From positions 1-64,000 of the forward strand of contig JAKSVN010000001.1 of the NCBI GenBank assembly GCA_024427125.1: a DNA stretch of 64,000 nt, given 5' to 3'. Within the stretch, counting starts at the first letter, position 1. Each line of letters opens with the position of its first letter. The notes under the pieces are model-generated. The model worked only from the letters and a program-made list of their open reading frames with translations. It was not told where the DNA came from and made no database searches. The translations under genes and the position numbers were made by a program. Source of the stretch: Mycoplasmoidaceae bacterium. GTDB taxonomy: Bacteria > Bacillota_I > Bacilli_A > Mycoplasmatales > Mycoplasmoidaceae. Positions 10,422 through 21,344 of this stretch are shown in pieces.

Positions 10422-10934
10422 ATGAAATTACATATAGTCCTTTTTGAACCAGAAATACCACAAAACACAGGAAATATTGCTCGAACTTGTGTTGGTTTTA
10501 ATGCAATTTTACATTTAATTAGACCATATGGTTTTGTTTTATCTGATAAGAATTTAAAACGTTCTGGATGTGATTATTGGAAACATCTAAAAATGTATGA
10601 ACACGATTGTTATGAAGATTTCATCAAAACATTAAAGAAAGATGATCAAATTTATTACATAACAAGATATGGAAAACATCATCTATCAGACATTAAAAAA
10701 CCATCTAAAAATGGTGACATTTACTTGATGTTTGGTAGAGAATCTACTGGAATAAACAAAGAAATTTTAGTAGCTAATAAATCTCATACAATTAGGATTC
10801 CAAGCTCTAAAAATGTTAGAAGTTTGAATTTAAGCAATTGCGTAGCCATTTGTGCCTATGAAATAGCAAAGCTTTCTAATTTTTCATTATTAGAAAAATT
10901 AGAACCTCATAAAATAGACTATTTAGATAAATAA
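10422..10934 (+). CDS. trmL: tRNA (cytidine(34)-2'-O)-methyltransferase
   Basis: A 170-aa SPOUT-family methyltransferase (YibK type) that methylates the wobble ribose of tRNA-Leu using SAM. Seen: the N-terminal EPEIPQNTGNIART motif and the knot elements LMFGRESTGI and IPSSKNVRSLNLSN near residues 103-145. The length is normal for the family. There is no ribosome binding site: the ATG is 13 bases after a TATAAT box, consistent with a leaderless or very short leader mRNA. Its single Trp is encoded by TGG. Confidence 0.92.
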   Translation: MKLHIVLFEPEIPQNTGNIARTCVGFNAILHLIRPYGFVLSDKNLKRSGCDYWKHLKMYEHDCYEDFIKTLKKDDQIYYITRYGKHHLSDIKKPSKNGDIYLMFGRESTGINKEILVANKSHTIRIPSSKNVRSLNLSNCVAICAYEIAKLSNFSLLEKLEPHKIDYLDK

Positions 10935-10950
10935 TATAATAGTGTATAAT
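10935..10950 (+). promoter_or_regulatory. tandem -10 boxes before the potassium channel gene
   Basis: Two TATAAT hexamers (10935-10940 and 10945-10950) lie between the trmL stop and the ATG at 10971. No riboswitch-like structure is seen in the short leader. Confidence 0.5.
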
Positions 10951-10970
10951 AATAGCAGGTTTTTTGCATT

Positions 10971-12707
10971 ATGGAAGCAAGAGATACAAACACCGGTAAA
11001 ACGATAAAAAACCGAAACGTTTTTAAACGTTTTGGATCAAGTTTTGTCCATGGTGGAAAAAAGGTATTGAGAGTCGTTATAGGTAAGACATTACCTCAAC
11101 GTCTTTTTAGGTTATATATTTTAATCATCTTTACTGGTGCTTTATTACTATGTGCTCCATTCTGTTTAAACAAAATTGAAATTAACGGACAATGAGTACA
11201 ACTAAATGGTTTTGAAAACGTTAATGGCTATAACTTTGTTAAAGCATTGTTTATTGCCTGTTCAGGATTTAGTGATACGGGATTAACACCAGTTAATATT
11301 TATGAATACTTAAACCCAGGTGGTCAAGTAGTACTATTGATTTTAATTGAAATTGGTGGTATTGGTGTTGTAGCATTGTTCTACTATGTATGAAACTTCT
11401 TTAAAAAGAAAGATGATAAGATTGACGTAGGTCAATTGTATATCATGCAAGCTGAACGTGGTGGTAGTAGATTAGCTCAATCATTCCATGTTATTAAAGT
11501 TGCTTTAATTTTCATTCTATCTACGCAAGTAGTATTTATGTTCTCATTTTCATTATGTTTTTGTTTTATTCCTGCATATGAGCAACAATTCTTACCAGAA
11601 TTAGATCCAACTGTTACACAATCAGCTGCATTCCAAGGTATTTCATTTAACACTGATCATATGTTGCCAATGTATCACAACTATGGTAGATCATTATGAA
11701 TTGGTTTATTTACAACTGTATCAGCAATGAACAACGCTGGTTTTGATAACATTTCATCTACATCAATGGCACCATTTAGAAATGATTTAGGTATCATTTT
11801 CCAAACATTAATCGTTGCTGAATTAATTATTGGTGGTTTAGGACACTTTGTTTGATTTGATGTAATTGAAAAGATTAAATGTAAAGCAACAGGTCAAAGA
11901 TATAAGATGACACTTTATTCTAAAGTGGCTATTTCTGTTTACATTATTGTTGCTGTGTTAGGATTAGGTGGAACATTTATTTCTGAATTCTGTGATCCTA
12001 GAGTTCATTCTGATGCTTTAGTATCTGCTGTAGGTGGACATGAAGTCTTACTAAAAGATTTAACAATAGTTGGTAACCAAAACCAATTTGGTGAATTTGG
12101 TAAACACCCAATGGTAAATAAATGCTTTGCAATTATTTTCCAAACATTTAACTGTCGTTCATTAGGAATGGAAACTATTAAGACTAATGTCTTTAGTGAA
12201 GGAAGCAAATGAGTTCTATCTATTCTAATGTTTATTGGTGCTTCACCATGTTCAACAGCCGGTGGTATTAGAACAACAACATTAGCCGTTATCTTTGTAA
12301 CTATCTGATGTAAATTGTGTGGTAGAAAGAACGTCTTCTTCTTTAAGAGAAGAATTAATCAAGATACTGTAACTCAATCATTCATGATTTTCATCATCTC
12401 ACTTCTACTATTGTTAATTGGTACTGCTGTATTATGATCTTCTACACCTTTACCACAAATGTATGCAAGCACACCATCTGTATGATTCTCTTTCTCTGAG
12501 TACATGCTTGAATGTGCATCTGCATTCGGTACTGTGGGTCTATCTGCAGGTATTACTGCTGTAACTAATTGATGAGGATTACTATATCTAGTATTATTAA
12601 TGTTCGTTGGTCAGTTAGGTGTTATTAACACATTATTGTCTTGAACTAGATTCCACCCTCACTTTAACGATATTGAATATCCATATGAAGATATTAAGAT
12701 TGGATAG
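10971..12707 (+). CDS. ktrB: KtrB/TrkH-family potassium uptake channel subunit
   Basis: A 578-aa polytopic membrane protein with a basic cytoplasmic N-terminus (about 45 residues) and repeated helix-pore-helix units. Selectivity-filter-like segments are visible as SGFSDTGLTP (after about residue 95), TVSAMNNAGFDNIS, NCRSLGMET and SAFGTVGLSAG near the C-terminus, matching the four Trk/Ktr filters. It probably imports K+ together with a KtrA-type regulatory subunit, but no ktrA lies next to it in this window. It is followed 3 bases later by glpK. Confidence 0.88.
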
Positions 12708-12710
12708 TAA

Positions 12711-14177
12711 ATGAAACGTTATATTTTAACAATTGATGAAGGAACAACATCACTCCGTGCTGTTCTTTATGATGTTAAAAGACAAAAGATTAAAGGTTTT
12801 GAGCGTGCTTTTACTAAACTAATTGAACCTAAACCAACTTGGGTTGAACAAGATGCTAATGAGATATGAAATAAAACATTAGTTTGTTTAAAAAAAGCAA
12901 CTAGAAAAATTAAGATAGATGAAATCTATGGTTTAGGAATAACTAACCAAAGAGAAACAGTAATTGCTTGAGATAAGAAAACAGGTAAAGCATTGACAAA
13001 TGCTATTATTTGAAAATGTAGAAGAACTGCAAAATATTGTCAAACATTAAAACAATCTAAAATGGCTAAAGTAATCCAAGACAAAACTGGATTATTAGTT
13101 AATTCATATTTTTCTGCAACTAAGATTAAATGATTATTAGAATACATTCCAGCTGTTAAAAAAGCATTAAAAGAAAAACGCTTATGCATTGGTACAGTTG
13201 AAAGTTATTTGGTTTATCGTTTAACTAATTGCAAAGTGTTTGTAACTGATGTTACAAATGCATCAAGAACAATGTTATTTAATATTCATACATTGAAATG
13301 AGATGATGCTTTATTAAAATTCTTTAAGATTCCAAAACAAATTTTACCAACACCAGTTGATAACGATAAGATTGTTGGATTCACAAGTGTTTTAGGTAAA
13401 CCAATAAAGATTGCTGGTTTAATTGGTGATCAACAATCATCTTTATTAGGACAAGGATGTTTCCACAAAGGTGATATTAAGAACACTTATGGAACTGGAT
13501 GTTTTATGTTAGCTAACATTGGTTATAAACCAATTGCATCTAAATATAGACTATTAACAACTATTGCTAACAGATTGAATCATAAAACATCTTATGCTTT
13601 AGAAGGAAGCGTATTTAATGGTGGATCAATCATTAATGAAATGATTAAACAAGGAATAGCTAAAGATCACAGAAGATTTACAAGATTAGCTATGAAATGC
13701 AGACAATCAGATGTTTATCTAATTCCTGCATTCAATGGTCTAGGTGCTCCATATTGAATAATGGATGCACAAGCTAAATTTATTAATTGAGGAAAAAATA
13801 CTCAATCAAAAGAAATAGCCAAAGCTTGTTTTGAAGCTATTGCCTTTAGAAACTATGATGTTTATGAAGCAATAAGTAATGATATTCATTTAAAAACAAA
13901 ACATTTATGTGTTGATGGTGGACTAAGTAAGAATAAATATTTAATGAGATTACAAAGTAATCTAATTCAATTACCTATATCCATTATTAATCTTGAATCA
14001 ACATGTATGGGTGCAGTCATTTGTACTGGACTTGCAACAAAAGCTTTCAAATCTTTAGATGATATAAAGTTTAAAGCATGAAGAACTTATTATCCTAGAC
14101 GTAGTAAAAAAGATATGCAACCTATGATTGATGGATGAAAGAAAGTTATTCATTCATATATAAGGGGGAAAAGATAA
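12711..14177 (+). CDS. glpK: glycerol kinase
   Basis: A 488-aa FGGY-family kinase that makes glycerol-3-phosphate from glycerol and ATP. Seen: the N-terminal phosphate loop DEGTTSLRAVLYD, NQRETV, the IGDQQSSLLGQGC segment, NTYGTGCFMLAN and the C-terminal nucleotide-binding DGGLSKNKYLM. It starts 3 bases after the ktrB stop, and its stop overlaps the start of the hydrolase. No glpF or glpO lies alongside. Its linkage to a lipase-like hydrolase suggests use of glycerol released from host lipids, which is inference. Confidence 0.94.
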
Positions 14178-15067
14178 TGAAACAAGAATATCTCAACGGT
14201 TTTGATGGCTCACCAGTATATTGTTATGAGTGAAATGATGTAGCTTCACCTATAGGTGTTGTACAAATCTTTCACGGTTTAGCAGAACATGCTATTAGAT
14301 ATGATGAATTTGCTAGAGCATTAAACCAAGCAGGATTCATTGTGTTTGCGATTGATGAAAGATGCCATGGTAAAACAGTAAAAGGCAAAGTTGGAACATA
14401 TGATAAGAAAGATGCTTTTGCTGATACAGTTAGTGATCAAATCTTTTTCAGTAAAATGTTAAAAGAAAAATATAAATTACCTCTTTATATCTTTGCTCAT
14501 AGTTATGGTACATTCATTGGTCAATCGTATATTACCAAATGTGATATCTATGACAAAGTCATATTATCTGCCTCTGCTTGCATGAAGGCAAGACCTGATG
14601 TTAAAGCAGGATTAGTTATTTCTTGATTTGGTAATGCATTCAAGAAAGATAAACCAGCTAAATTGATTGAAAAAATTAATTATTCAAGTTATTTTAAAAA
14701 AGTTAAAACAGGACATTGAATTTGTTCTGATGAATCTGTTATTAAAAAATATTATGATGACCCTAACTGTGGCAAACCATTAAGTTATAGATTCTATTAT
14801 TCAATGTTTAAGAATTTAGGAAAGATGTATAGATGAAAGTCTATTAATAGAATTAATAGAGAAAAACCAATTTTATTATTGTGTGGAGATCAAGATCCAG
14901 TTGGTAATATGTCTAAATCTGTTAAGAAACTTTATGATTTATATAAACAATTAGGATTAATAGTTGATTTAAAAATTTATCCAAATGCTAGACATGAAAT
15001 TTTAAATGAACCAGCAATTAAACATCAAGTTCAACAAGATATTATTGAATTTATAAAAAAGAACTAG
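14177..15067 (+). CDS. alpha/beta hydrolase, lysophospholipase/monoacylglycerol lipase-like
   Basis: A 296-aa serine hydrolase of the MGLL/PldB type. The N-terminal oxyanion motif is IFHGLAEH near residues 33-40. The nucleophile elbow is AHSYG (Ser near residue 114), the acid is in CGDQDPVG, and the catalytic His is in ARHEILNE near the C-terminus. The likely reaction is release of fatty acid and glycerol or glycerophosphodiester from acylglycerols or lysolipids. The start overlaps the glpK stop (TAATG), which supports a shared lipid/glycerol role. No signal peptide, so probably cytoplasmic. Confidence 0.82.
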
Positions 15068-15085
15068 AGTATAAGAGCTCTAGTT
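15062..15085 (+). terminator. intrinsic terminator after the hydrolase
   Basis: An 8-base stem AACTAGAG/CTCTAGTT followed by a T-run. It overlaps the hydrolase stop codon and closes the ktrB-glpK-hydrolase unit. Confidence 0.75.
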
Positions 15086-15152
15086 TTTATATATTGCTAA
15101 GTTGTTGATAGCTTTGCTATATATATATATATATAATGCAAGTGAGGTTTAT

Positions 15153-16913
15153 ATGAAAAAAATTAATTTTATTACACCAATCTTATTTTTATGTGGCGCT
15201 GGTTTAACTATACCTTTAGTATCTTGTGGTGGAGAGAAAACGCCCGAAAATCCTATTCCAGTTGAAAGTATTACTATAACTGGAGAGAGAAGTGTGGATG
15301 TTAATCATTCAATTAAATTGCATGCTAAAATTTTGCCTGAAAATGCTACTAACAAATCTATTGATTGATCAGTAGATGATGACACAGTTGCAAAAATTGA
15401 TTCACAAGGCCAATTACTAGGAAAGTCTGGTGGATCGGCGAAAATTACAGCAAAAGCAAAAGATGGATCTGGTATCGAGTCAACATTCATTGTTAGTGTT
15501 TTATATCCATTCGAAAACCATCTAGGTTACGCGCTTTTTAATGGTAACCCATTATATTTTGATAGTTTTACTGAAACATATTTATGTGATTCTACCGGGA
15601 CAAATCAAATAACACTGTCTGGTTTAACTATGAATAGAAGTGATTTTAATTTACCTATATATTTGTCCAGTAATCTTTACACAATTAATGAATATTTTTT
15701 AAATAATTGCTCTAGCTTTAATAGTCCAATTTTTTTACCAAACAGTTTGGTGACTATAGATAAATACTTTCTGTACAATTGTTCTGCTTTTAACCAAATG
15801 ATTGATTTGCCTGATTCATTGAGATATATTTATTCCAGTTTTTTAAGAGGATGCAAGGAATTTAATAATGACATACATTTAAGTAAAAATATTGAAAAAG
15901 TAGGAAATAATTTTTTATATGATTGCTATAAAATGTCTATGACTGTCTACATTGATTGTGACTTTAATAAATTAGATCAAAAAGACGATTACCAAAATAA
16001 AACCATGTTTGCTGAATCAAATGTAGGGGCAATTGTTGATCCAACGCCAATGTATATTTGTTGCGATGATATAAAAGGGTTTAATCAATTATTCCCTGCA
16101 TATATTGTTACTGGTTCTCACCGAAGGAGATTGGCATATCATGAGTGTCCTTTTCAAACGACAGGCAGAATATATACATGTCATTCGAGAATTTGATGTT
16201 ACTGGGACGCGTGATCAGTTGATGGAGGATGAAAGAGTTTTGATGATACGGGTTATGTTATAAAAAAAGATGAATTTAATTCACAAATATTTTTTGGGGA
16301 AAATTTAACAGAAATTCCTTTGAACTTCTTAAAAGATTACACTTTATTTAACCAACCGATAAACATGCCAGATACGGTTAAAGCAATTGGAAGTCATTTT
16401 CTTGATGGATGTACAGCTTTTAACCAAGAAGTAAATATATCCAACTCAGTGAGTTATATACCAGAATATTTTATGAATAATTGCACTACTTTCAATAAAA
16501 AAATAATTCTTCCAGACTCAATTAAAACTATAGACGAATACTTTTTGGCTGGTTGCAACTCATACAACAACGAACTAATTTTATCAAATTACTTGGAGAA
16601 AATAGGTAAGGCTTTTCTTTGAGACTGTAGGTCATTCAATCAAACTTTATCACTTCCAAATTCTCTCACAAGTGTAGATCAATGATTTTTAAGAGATTGT
16701 GAAAATATGACTAGCGTTATAAATATAAACAATTTAAATCCCAACATTTTTCTGGTTATTGAAGATGTTCATACATTATCGTGCGAATCAGAAACGGCTC
16801 CGATGTTCGTAAAAGGTATCCCAATTCAAGGAACGATGGCAGATAAGTTCATTGAAGACTTTCCAAGAATGTCAGATGGGCTTTATAGATGATTGTATAA
16901 ATATGAATTTTAA
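15153..16913 (+). CDS. surface lipoprotein with Ig-like domain and BspA-like leucine-rich repeats
   Basis: A 586-aa predicted lipoprotein. The signal peptide MKKINFITPILFL ends in lipobox LVSC (Cys near residue 25). A bacterial Ig-like (Big_2) domain follows at about 33-115 (VESITITGE..., WSVDDDTVAKID). Two blocks of about 23-residue repeats come next, with consensus I..YFL.NC..FN..I.LP.SL (for example NEYFLNNCSSFN, DKYFLYNCSAFN, DEYFLAGCNSYN). Such repeats are typical of BspA/LRR_5 adhesins. A Trp/Cys-rich linker (about residues 325-375) separates the blocks. The frame uses both TGA and TGG for Trp. RBS GAGG precedes the ATG. Probably an adhesin or variable antigen. Confidence 0.82.
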
Positions 16914-16927
16914 TATATGGAGAGTTA

Positions 16928-17476
16928 ATGAAGAAAACTATATCTTTTAATGTGATTTTTAATTCGTTCGATTTGCGGTTAGTTTTAAATTCTTTTAATG
17001 AACTTTTGTTTGATTTAGAAAGAAAATTTAAACAAAACCATATCCGTTTTCGGCAATCAAAAAATTATAAGATTGATTGAAAAAATAATTTAATAATTGG
17101 AAAATTTTATATTGATATTATTTCTAATCCAAATGATGGCAATTTAGATACTGTTACAAGATTTTTGATTGATGAATTAAAAATAGTATTTAATAATCTA
17201 CATCAAGAACGTAGTATCATAAAAGATATTAGCTATGTTTGTGGTAGAAATGAAAAATATACTGTAATTTATTTTGAAAACAATACTAGAGTAATACATT
17301 TAAAATCGAGCAACGAAATAGTAAGCGGGAAAATTGTTAATTCTAACTCCACGATTAACATTAATTTAAATGATTGCTGAACATTAGTAAGTAAAAAGTT
17401 TATAAATAACAATACATTGTTTTCATTTAAAGATGATAATCGCAATAAACATCAAGTAATTGAAGAAAAAAACTAG
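16928..17476 (+). CDS. hypothetical protein
   Basis: A 182-aa soluble protein (MKKTISFNVIFNSFD...) of unrecognised family. There is no signal peptide or membrane segment. It is rich in Asn, Ile, Lys and Phe with several predicted beta segments (YTVIYFENNTRVIHL, STININLND). It starts 14 bases after the LRR lipoprotein with RBS GGAGAG and ends in a strong terminator, so the two are likely co-transcribed and it may serve the lipoprotein. One alternative is a lineage-specific orphan. Confidence 0.65.
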
Positions 17477-17492
17477 GTAATCCTAGTTTTTT
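17467..17492 (+). terminator. intrinsic terminator
   Basis: An 11-base perfect stem (17467-17477/17482-17492) ending in a T-run. It overlaps the stop codon of the hypothetical gene and lies just before the tRNA gene on the opposite strand. The A-run side may also stop the tRNA transcript. Confidence 0.8.
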
Positions 17493-17495
17493 AAA

Positions 17496-17574
17496 TGGCG
17501 TTCACGGGCCGAGTTGAACGGTCAACCTGTAACTTAGGAGGTTACTGCTCTATCCAAAATTGAGCTACGTGAAC
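17496..17574 (-). tRNA. tRNA-Arg (anticodon CCU)
   Basis: Read on the minus strand, the acceptor arms GTTCACG/CGTGAAC pair perfectly. The D stem is GCTC/GAGC and the anticodon stem GTAAC/GTTAC, with the seven-base loop CTCCTAA giving anticodon CCT, which reads AGG. The T loop is TTCAACT, the discriminator is G and CCA is encoded. The T stem has one A-C mismatch. A minus-strand TATAAT lies at 17593-17598, 18 bases upstream. Confidence 0.92.
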
Positions 17575-17606
17575 ATATGTTTTATATAGTTTATTATATT
17601 TTTTAA

Positions 17607-17612
17607 TATAAT
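17607..17612 (+). promoter_or_regulatory. -10 box for the ABC exporter pair
   Basis: TATAAT 25 bases before the ATG of the first ABC exporter gene, back to back with the minus-strand tRNA promoter. No obvious Shine-Dalgarno follows. Confidence 0.5.
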
Positions 17613-17637
17613 AAGTATCAAAATAAAATAAATAACA

Positions 17638-19410
17638 ATGTTCAAACTATTTAAGTTATCAAATAGGAAAACGAAGGTATTGTCAATTTTGGCATTAATT
17701 TTTGTTGCATTGCAAGGTGTGTTTGAAGGTTTTCAAACAACCATGCTTGCCAGAGTTATTACTTTAATTCCAACTGAAGCAGGTGTACAAGTTGAATGAG
17801 GTAGATATTGATTAGCAACTAGTATGTTGTTAATCAATGCTATTGCATCACTAGTGTTTGGTGGTTTAGGCTCTTGAGTAGGAACCAAAGCATCATTACT
17901 TTCTGCTGAAACAATTAGACACGAAATGTTTTATCGTGCTTCTAAATTATCATTTGGTGATATTGATAAAGTTACAACATCAAGTATTATTACAAGAATA
18001 ACAAACGATGTTCAAAAGTATCAAATTGCTATGCAATTAGCTTTAGCATTGTTTATTAGAGCACCAATTATGTTCTTCTATGGAATTATTACAAGTTTCG
18101 TAAGATTCTGAATGTTTGGTTTAATGTTCTTAGGAATCATGCTTTTAATTATTGTTGGTTTCATTGTTGTAGCTAAAACAGTAATTCCTGCTTTTGAACG
18201 TGTTCAATATGAAATTGATAATGCTAACATTGTTGTACGTGAAAACGTATTAGGAATGAGAGTTATTAAATCTTTCTGTCTAGAAGAACAACAAGCAAAA
18301 AGATTTGATGAATCTAACACTAAATTAAGAAAACAAAACACTAAAGCATGAATTGGCTTTGCTATTATCCTTCCATTGATTAACTCAATAATGAACGTTG
18401 CTGGTGCATCAATCTTTATGATTGCTGGAGCAACAATTGTTAATGATAATTTGAAATTTAAAATTGAAACAGTTGGAAATATTTATGAAATCTTTAACTT
18501 ACTAATGGTTACATTAGCGTCTGTTATTATTTCATGTATGGTTGTTATTAACTGTGTAAGAGCACAACCATCTTGCAAACGTATTCAACAATTATTAGAT
18601 CTTGAACCAAGCATTAAAAACTGTGCTAATCCAAAAAAATTAGATCCAAAGAAATTAGACATTGAATTTAAAAATGTTAACTTTAAATATTTTGAAAATG
18701 CACAACAAAGTGTATTAAAAGACATTAATCTTAAGATTAAACAAGGTGAAATGGTTGGTATTGTTGGACCAACAGGCTCTGGCAAGACATCATTAATAAA
18801 CTTGATTTCTCGTTTATATGATTTACCAGAAAACTCTAAAGGTTCATTAACAATTGGTGGAATACCAGTTAAAGAAATTGATTTAAATAGTTTACAAGCC
18901 AATGTTGGTGTTGTTCTTCAAGAACGTATTTTGTTCTCTGGAACAATTAAATATAACTTGTTATATGGTAATCCAAAAGCAACTGATGCTCAACTAATGG
19001 AAGCAGCAAAGATTGCTTGTGCTGATCATATTATTGAAACTAAAAAAGGAAAACTAAATGGTGTTGTGGAACAAAGAGGAAGAAATTTCTCTGGTGGCCA
19101 ACAACAACGTTTATCTATTACTAGAACATTAGTAAAAAAACCTAATATTCTAATTCTTGATGACTCTACTTCTGCTCTAGATATGTTAACAGAAGCTAAA
19201 TTACAATCCAACATAAGAAAAGAGATGAAAGGTATGACAACAATCATTGTTGCTCAACGTATTTCATCCGTTAAAGATTGTGATCATATCGTTGTAATGG
19301 ACAAAGGTAGAATAGTTGGATATGGTGACCATAACTCATTAAGAAAGAGTAATGATCTATATCGTTCTATTGTTGTATCACAAATGGGAAAGGAGGGTCT
19401 AACTAACTAA
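17638..19410 (+). CDS. ABC exporter subunit with degenerate ATPase site
   Basis: A 590-aa fused permease-ATPase of the MdlB/LmrA type. Six membrane helices occupy about residues 1-320 and the nucleotide-binding domain lies after about 350. Walker A GPTGSGKTS begins near residue 377, the signature FSGGQQQR near 484 and Walker B LILDD at about 505-509. The catalytic Glu after Walker B is replaced by Asp (509), and the switch His is Gln (VAQRIS). These are the marks of the non-catalytic half of heterodimeric exporters. The partner starts 2 bases downstream. It probably exports lipids, peptides or drugs (compare MG014/MG015). Confidence 0.9.
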
Positions 19411-19412
19411 TT

Positions 19413-21293
19413 ATGCCAAAGATTCAAGCAAGTAAAAGACCTAGACTTTCTCGTAGAGAACTTGGTTCTTCCATTGGAAGAATGTTTGCTCTATTCAAAG
19501 GACAAAGAAGAGTATTAGTTGTTACTGCTATTCTTTCAGTGGTTGAAGCAGCAATGATTACACTTACAACATTCTGTATGTGTATTATCTATAGTAACTT
19601 CTTTGCTAAACCACAAGAAGTTGCTAAGCCATTCTTAATTAATAACTGAATGGAATTTATTGGTATTTGTGTTTGTATGTTATCAGTATATGTTGTTTCA
19701 CAAATATCATATTTAATACATAGTATTTGAATGGCAAAAGTGTCGGAAAAGGTAATGTATGGTTTAAGAAAGAGCACATTACAAAAGCTTCACTTATTAC
19801 CAGTTAAGTTCTTTGATATAGTTCCTTCTGGTGAAATTATGACCAGAATGTCATCAGATATTGATAACATTTCACAATTAACATCACAACATCTATCAAG
19901 TATCTTCTTCTATAGTGGTTTAATTCTAACTAACACTATAACAATGTTCTTGATTAACTGATTCTTGGCTTGTGTAACAATGGTTGCTGTACCAATTATG
20001 ATTGTTACTAACTTATTTATAGTTAGAAAAGTTCAACCATCATTTATGAAACAACAAAACTCAATTTCTAAATTAAATGGTTTTGCTGAAGAAAGAATTT
20101 CAGGAACAAAGATTATATCTTTATTCAACATGCAAGATAAGTGTGTAGAAGAATTTGATTTTGTTAATAGAGAATTAACTAACAACTCATTATTTGCTCA
20201 AACAGCAAGTAATATGATGATCCCTATTAACCAATTCATGACTAGAATTGGAATCTTCATTATTTGCGCAATGGGATTTGGTACTATTTTAAGCTTAGGA
20301 CTACCTACATGATTAATAGATAACTCAGTGTTTGATTTTAAGGTTGGTAATATTCAAGTTGGTAAATTCCCATTAGGAGCATTACTAATTGTCTTTACTA
20401 GCTTTGCTAGAAACTTCTCTGAAGCATTTAATAACTTAGTTTCAAGCTTTAGTTTTATTTTCTATGCAGTTGCTGGTGCTCAACGTGTATTCCAAATCTT
20501 AGATGCAAAAGAAGAAATGGATGCACCTGATGCAAAACCATTAAAACAATTAAAAGGAAAGGTTGAAGCAAAGAATTTATCATTTGGTTATGAAAAAGGT
20601 AAATTAATTCTTAAGAAACTTAACTTCGTTGCTAAACCTGGTCAAACAGTTGCAATTGTTGGACCAACAGGAGCTGGTAAGACAACAATTACTAACTTAG
20701 TAACTAAGTTCTATGATCCAGATAGTGGTAAATTATTATTTGATGATGTACCAGTAGAAAAGATCTCAAGAAAGTATTTAAGACAAAATATTGCTGTAAT
20801 CTTACAAGATTCATTCTTGTTTGCAGAATCAGTTAAAACAAACTTAAGATATGGTAGATTAGATGCAACTGATAAAGAAATAGTTGATGCAGCTAAACAA
20901 GCACACTTACATGACTTTATTATGCAATTACCACAAGGCTATGATACAGTCCTACATGATAATGGTTCAGATTTATCTGCAGGTCAAAGACAACTATTAA
21001 CTATAGCTAGAGCATTCTTGGCTAAGCCAAAGATTGTTATTCTTGATGAAGCAACAAGTTCTATTGATACTAAGACAGAACTATTAATTGGTAAAGCAAT
21101 GGACAAACTAATGGAAGGCAAAACTTGCTTTGTTGTTGCTCATAGATTATCAACAATTGCTAATGCTGACCAAATTTTAGTTCTTGATAAGGGACAAATA
21201 GTAGAACGTGGTACTCATAAACAATTATTGAAGAAACATGGTTTCTACTTCAAACTATATGATGCTCAATTCAAAAAAGGTCAACAATTATAG
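19413..21293 (+). CDS. ABC exporter subunit with canonical ATPase site
   Basis: A 626-aa fused permease-ATPase, partner of the preceding gene. The membrane domain is at about residues 25-350. The ATPase domain has Walker A GPTGAGKTT, signature LSAGQRQ, Walker B VILDEATSS (Asp545, Glu546) and switch His in VAHRLST, all intact. A heterodimer of this subunit and its degenerate partner would have one hydrolysing site. RBS AAGGAGG lies at the end of the first gene. It ends at a terminator. Confidence 0.92.
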
Positions 21294-21318
21294 AAAATAG
21301 GGTTAACCCTTTTTTTTA
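21294..21318 (+). terminator. intrinsic terminator after the ABC exporter
   Basis: A short AGGGTTAACCCT hairpin with a T8 run immediately follows the stop codon. Confidence 0.7.
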
Positions 21319-21344
21319 TTTATATAATAATCCAAAGGATTATT

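Noticed and set aside
15114..15136. TA dinucleotide run before the LRR lipoprotein as a phase-variable repeat
   Set aside because: There are about eight TA units in an A/T-rich promoter region. It could vary in length, but there is no evidence from a single sequence, and it is outside the coding frame chosen.
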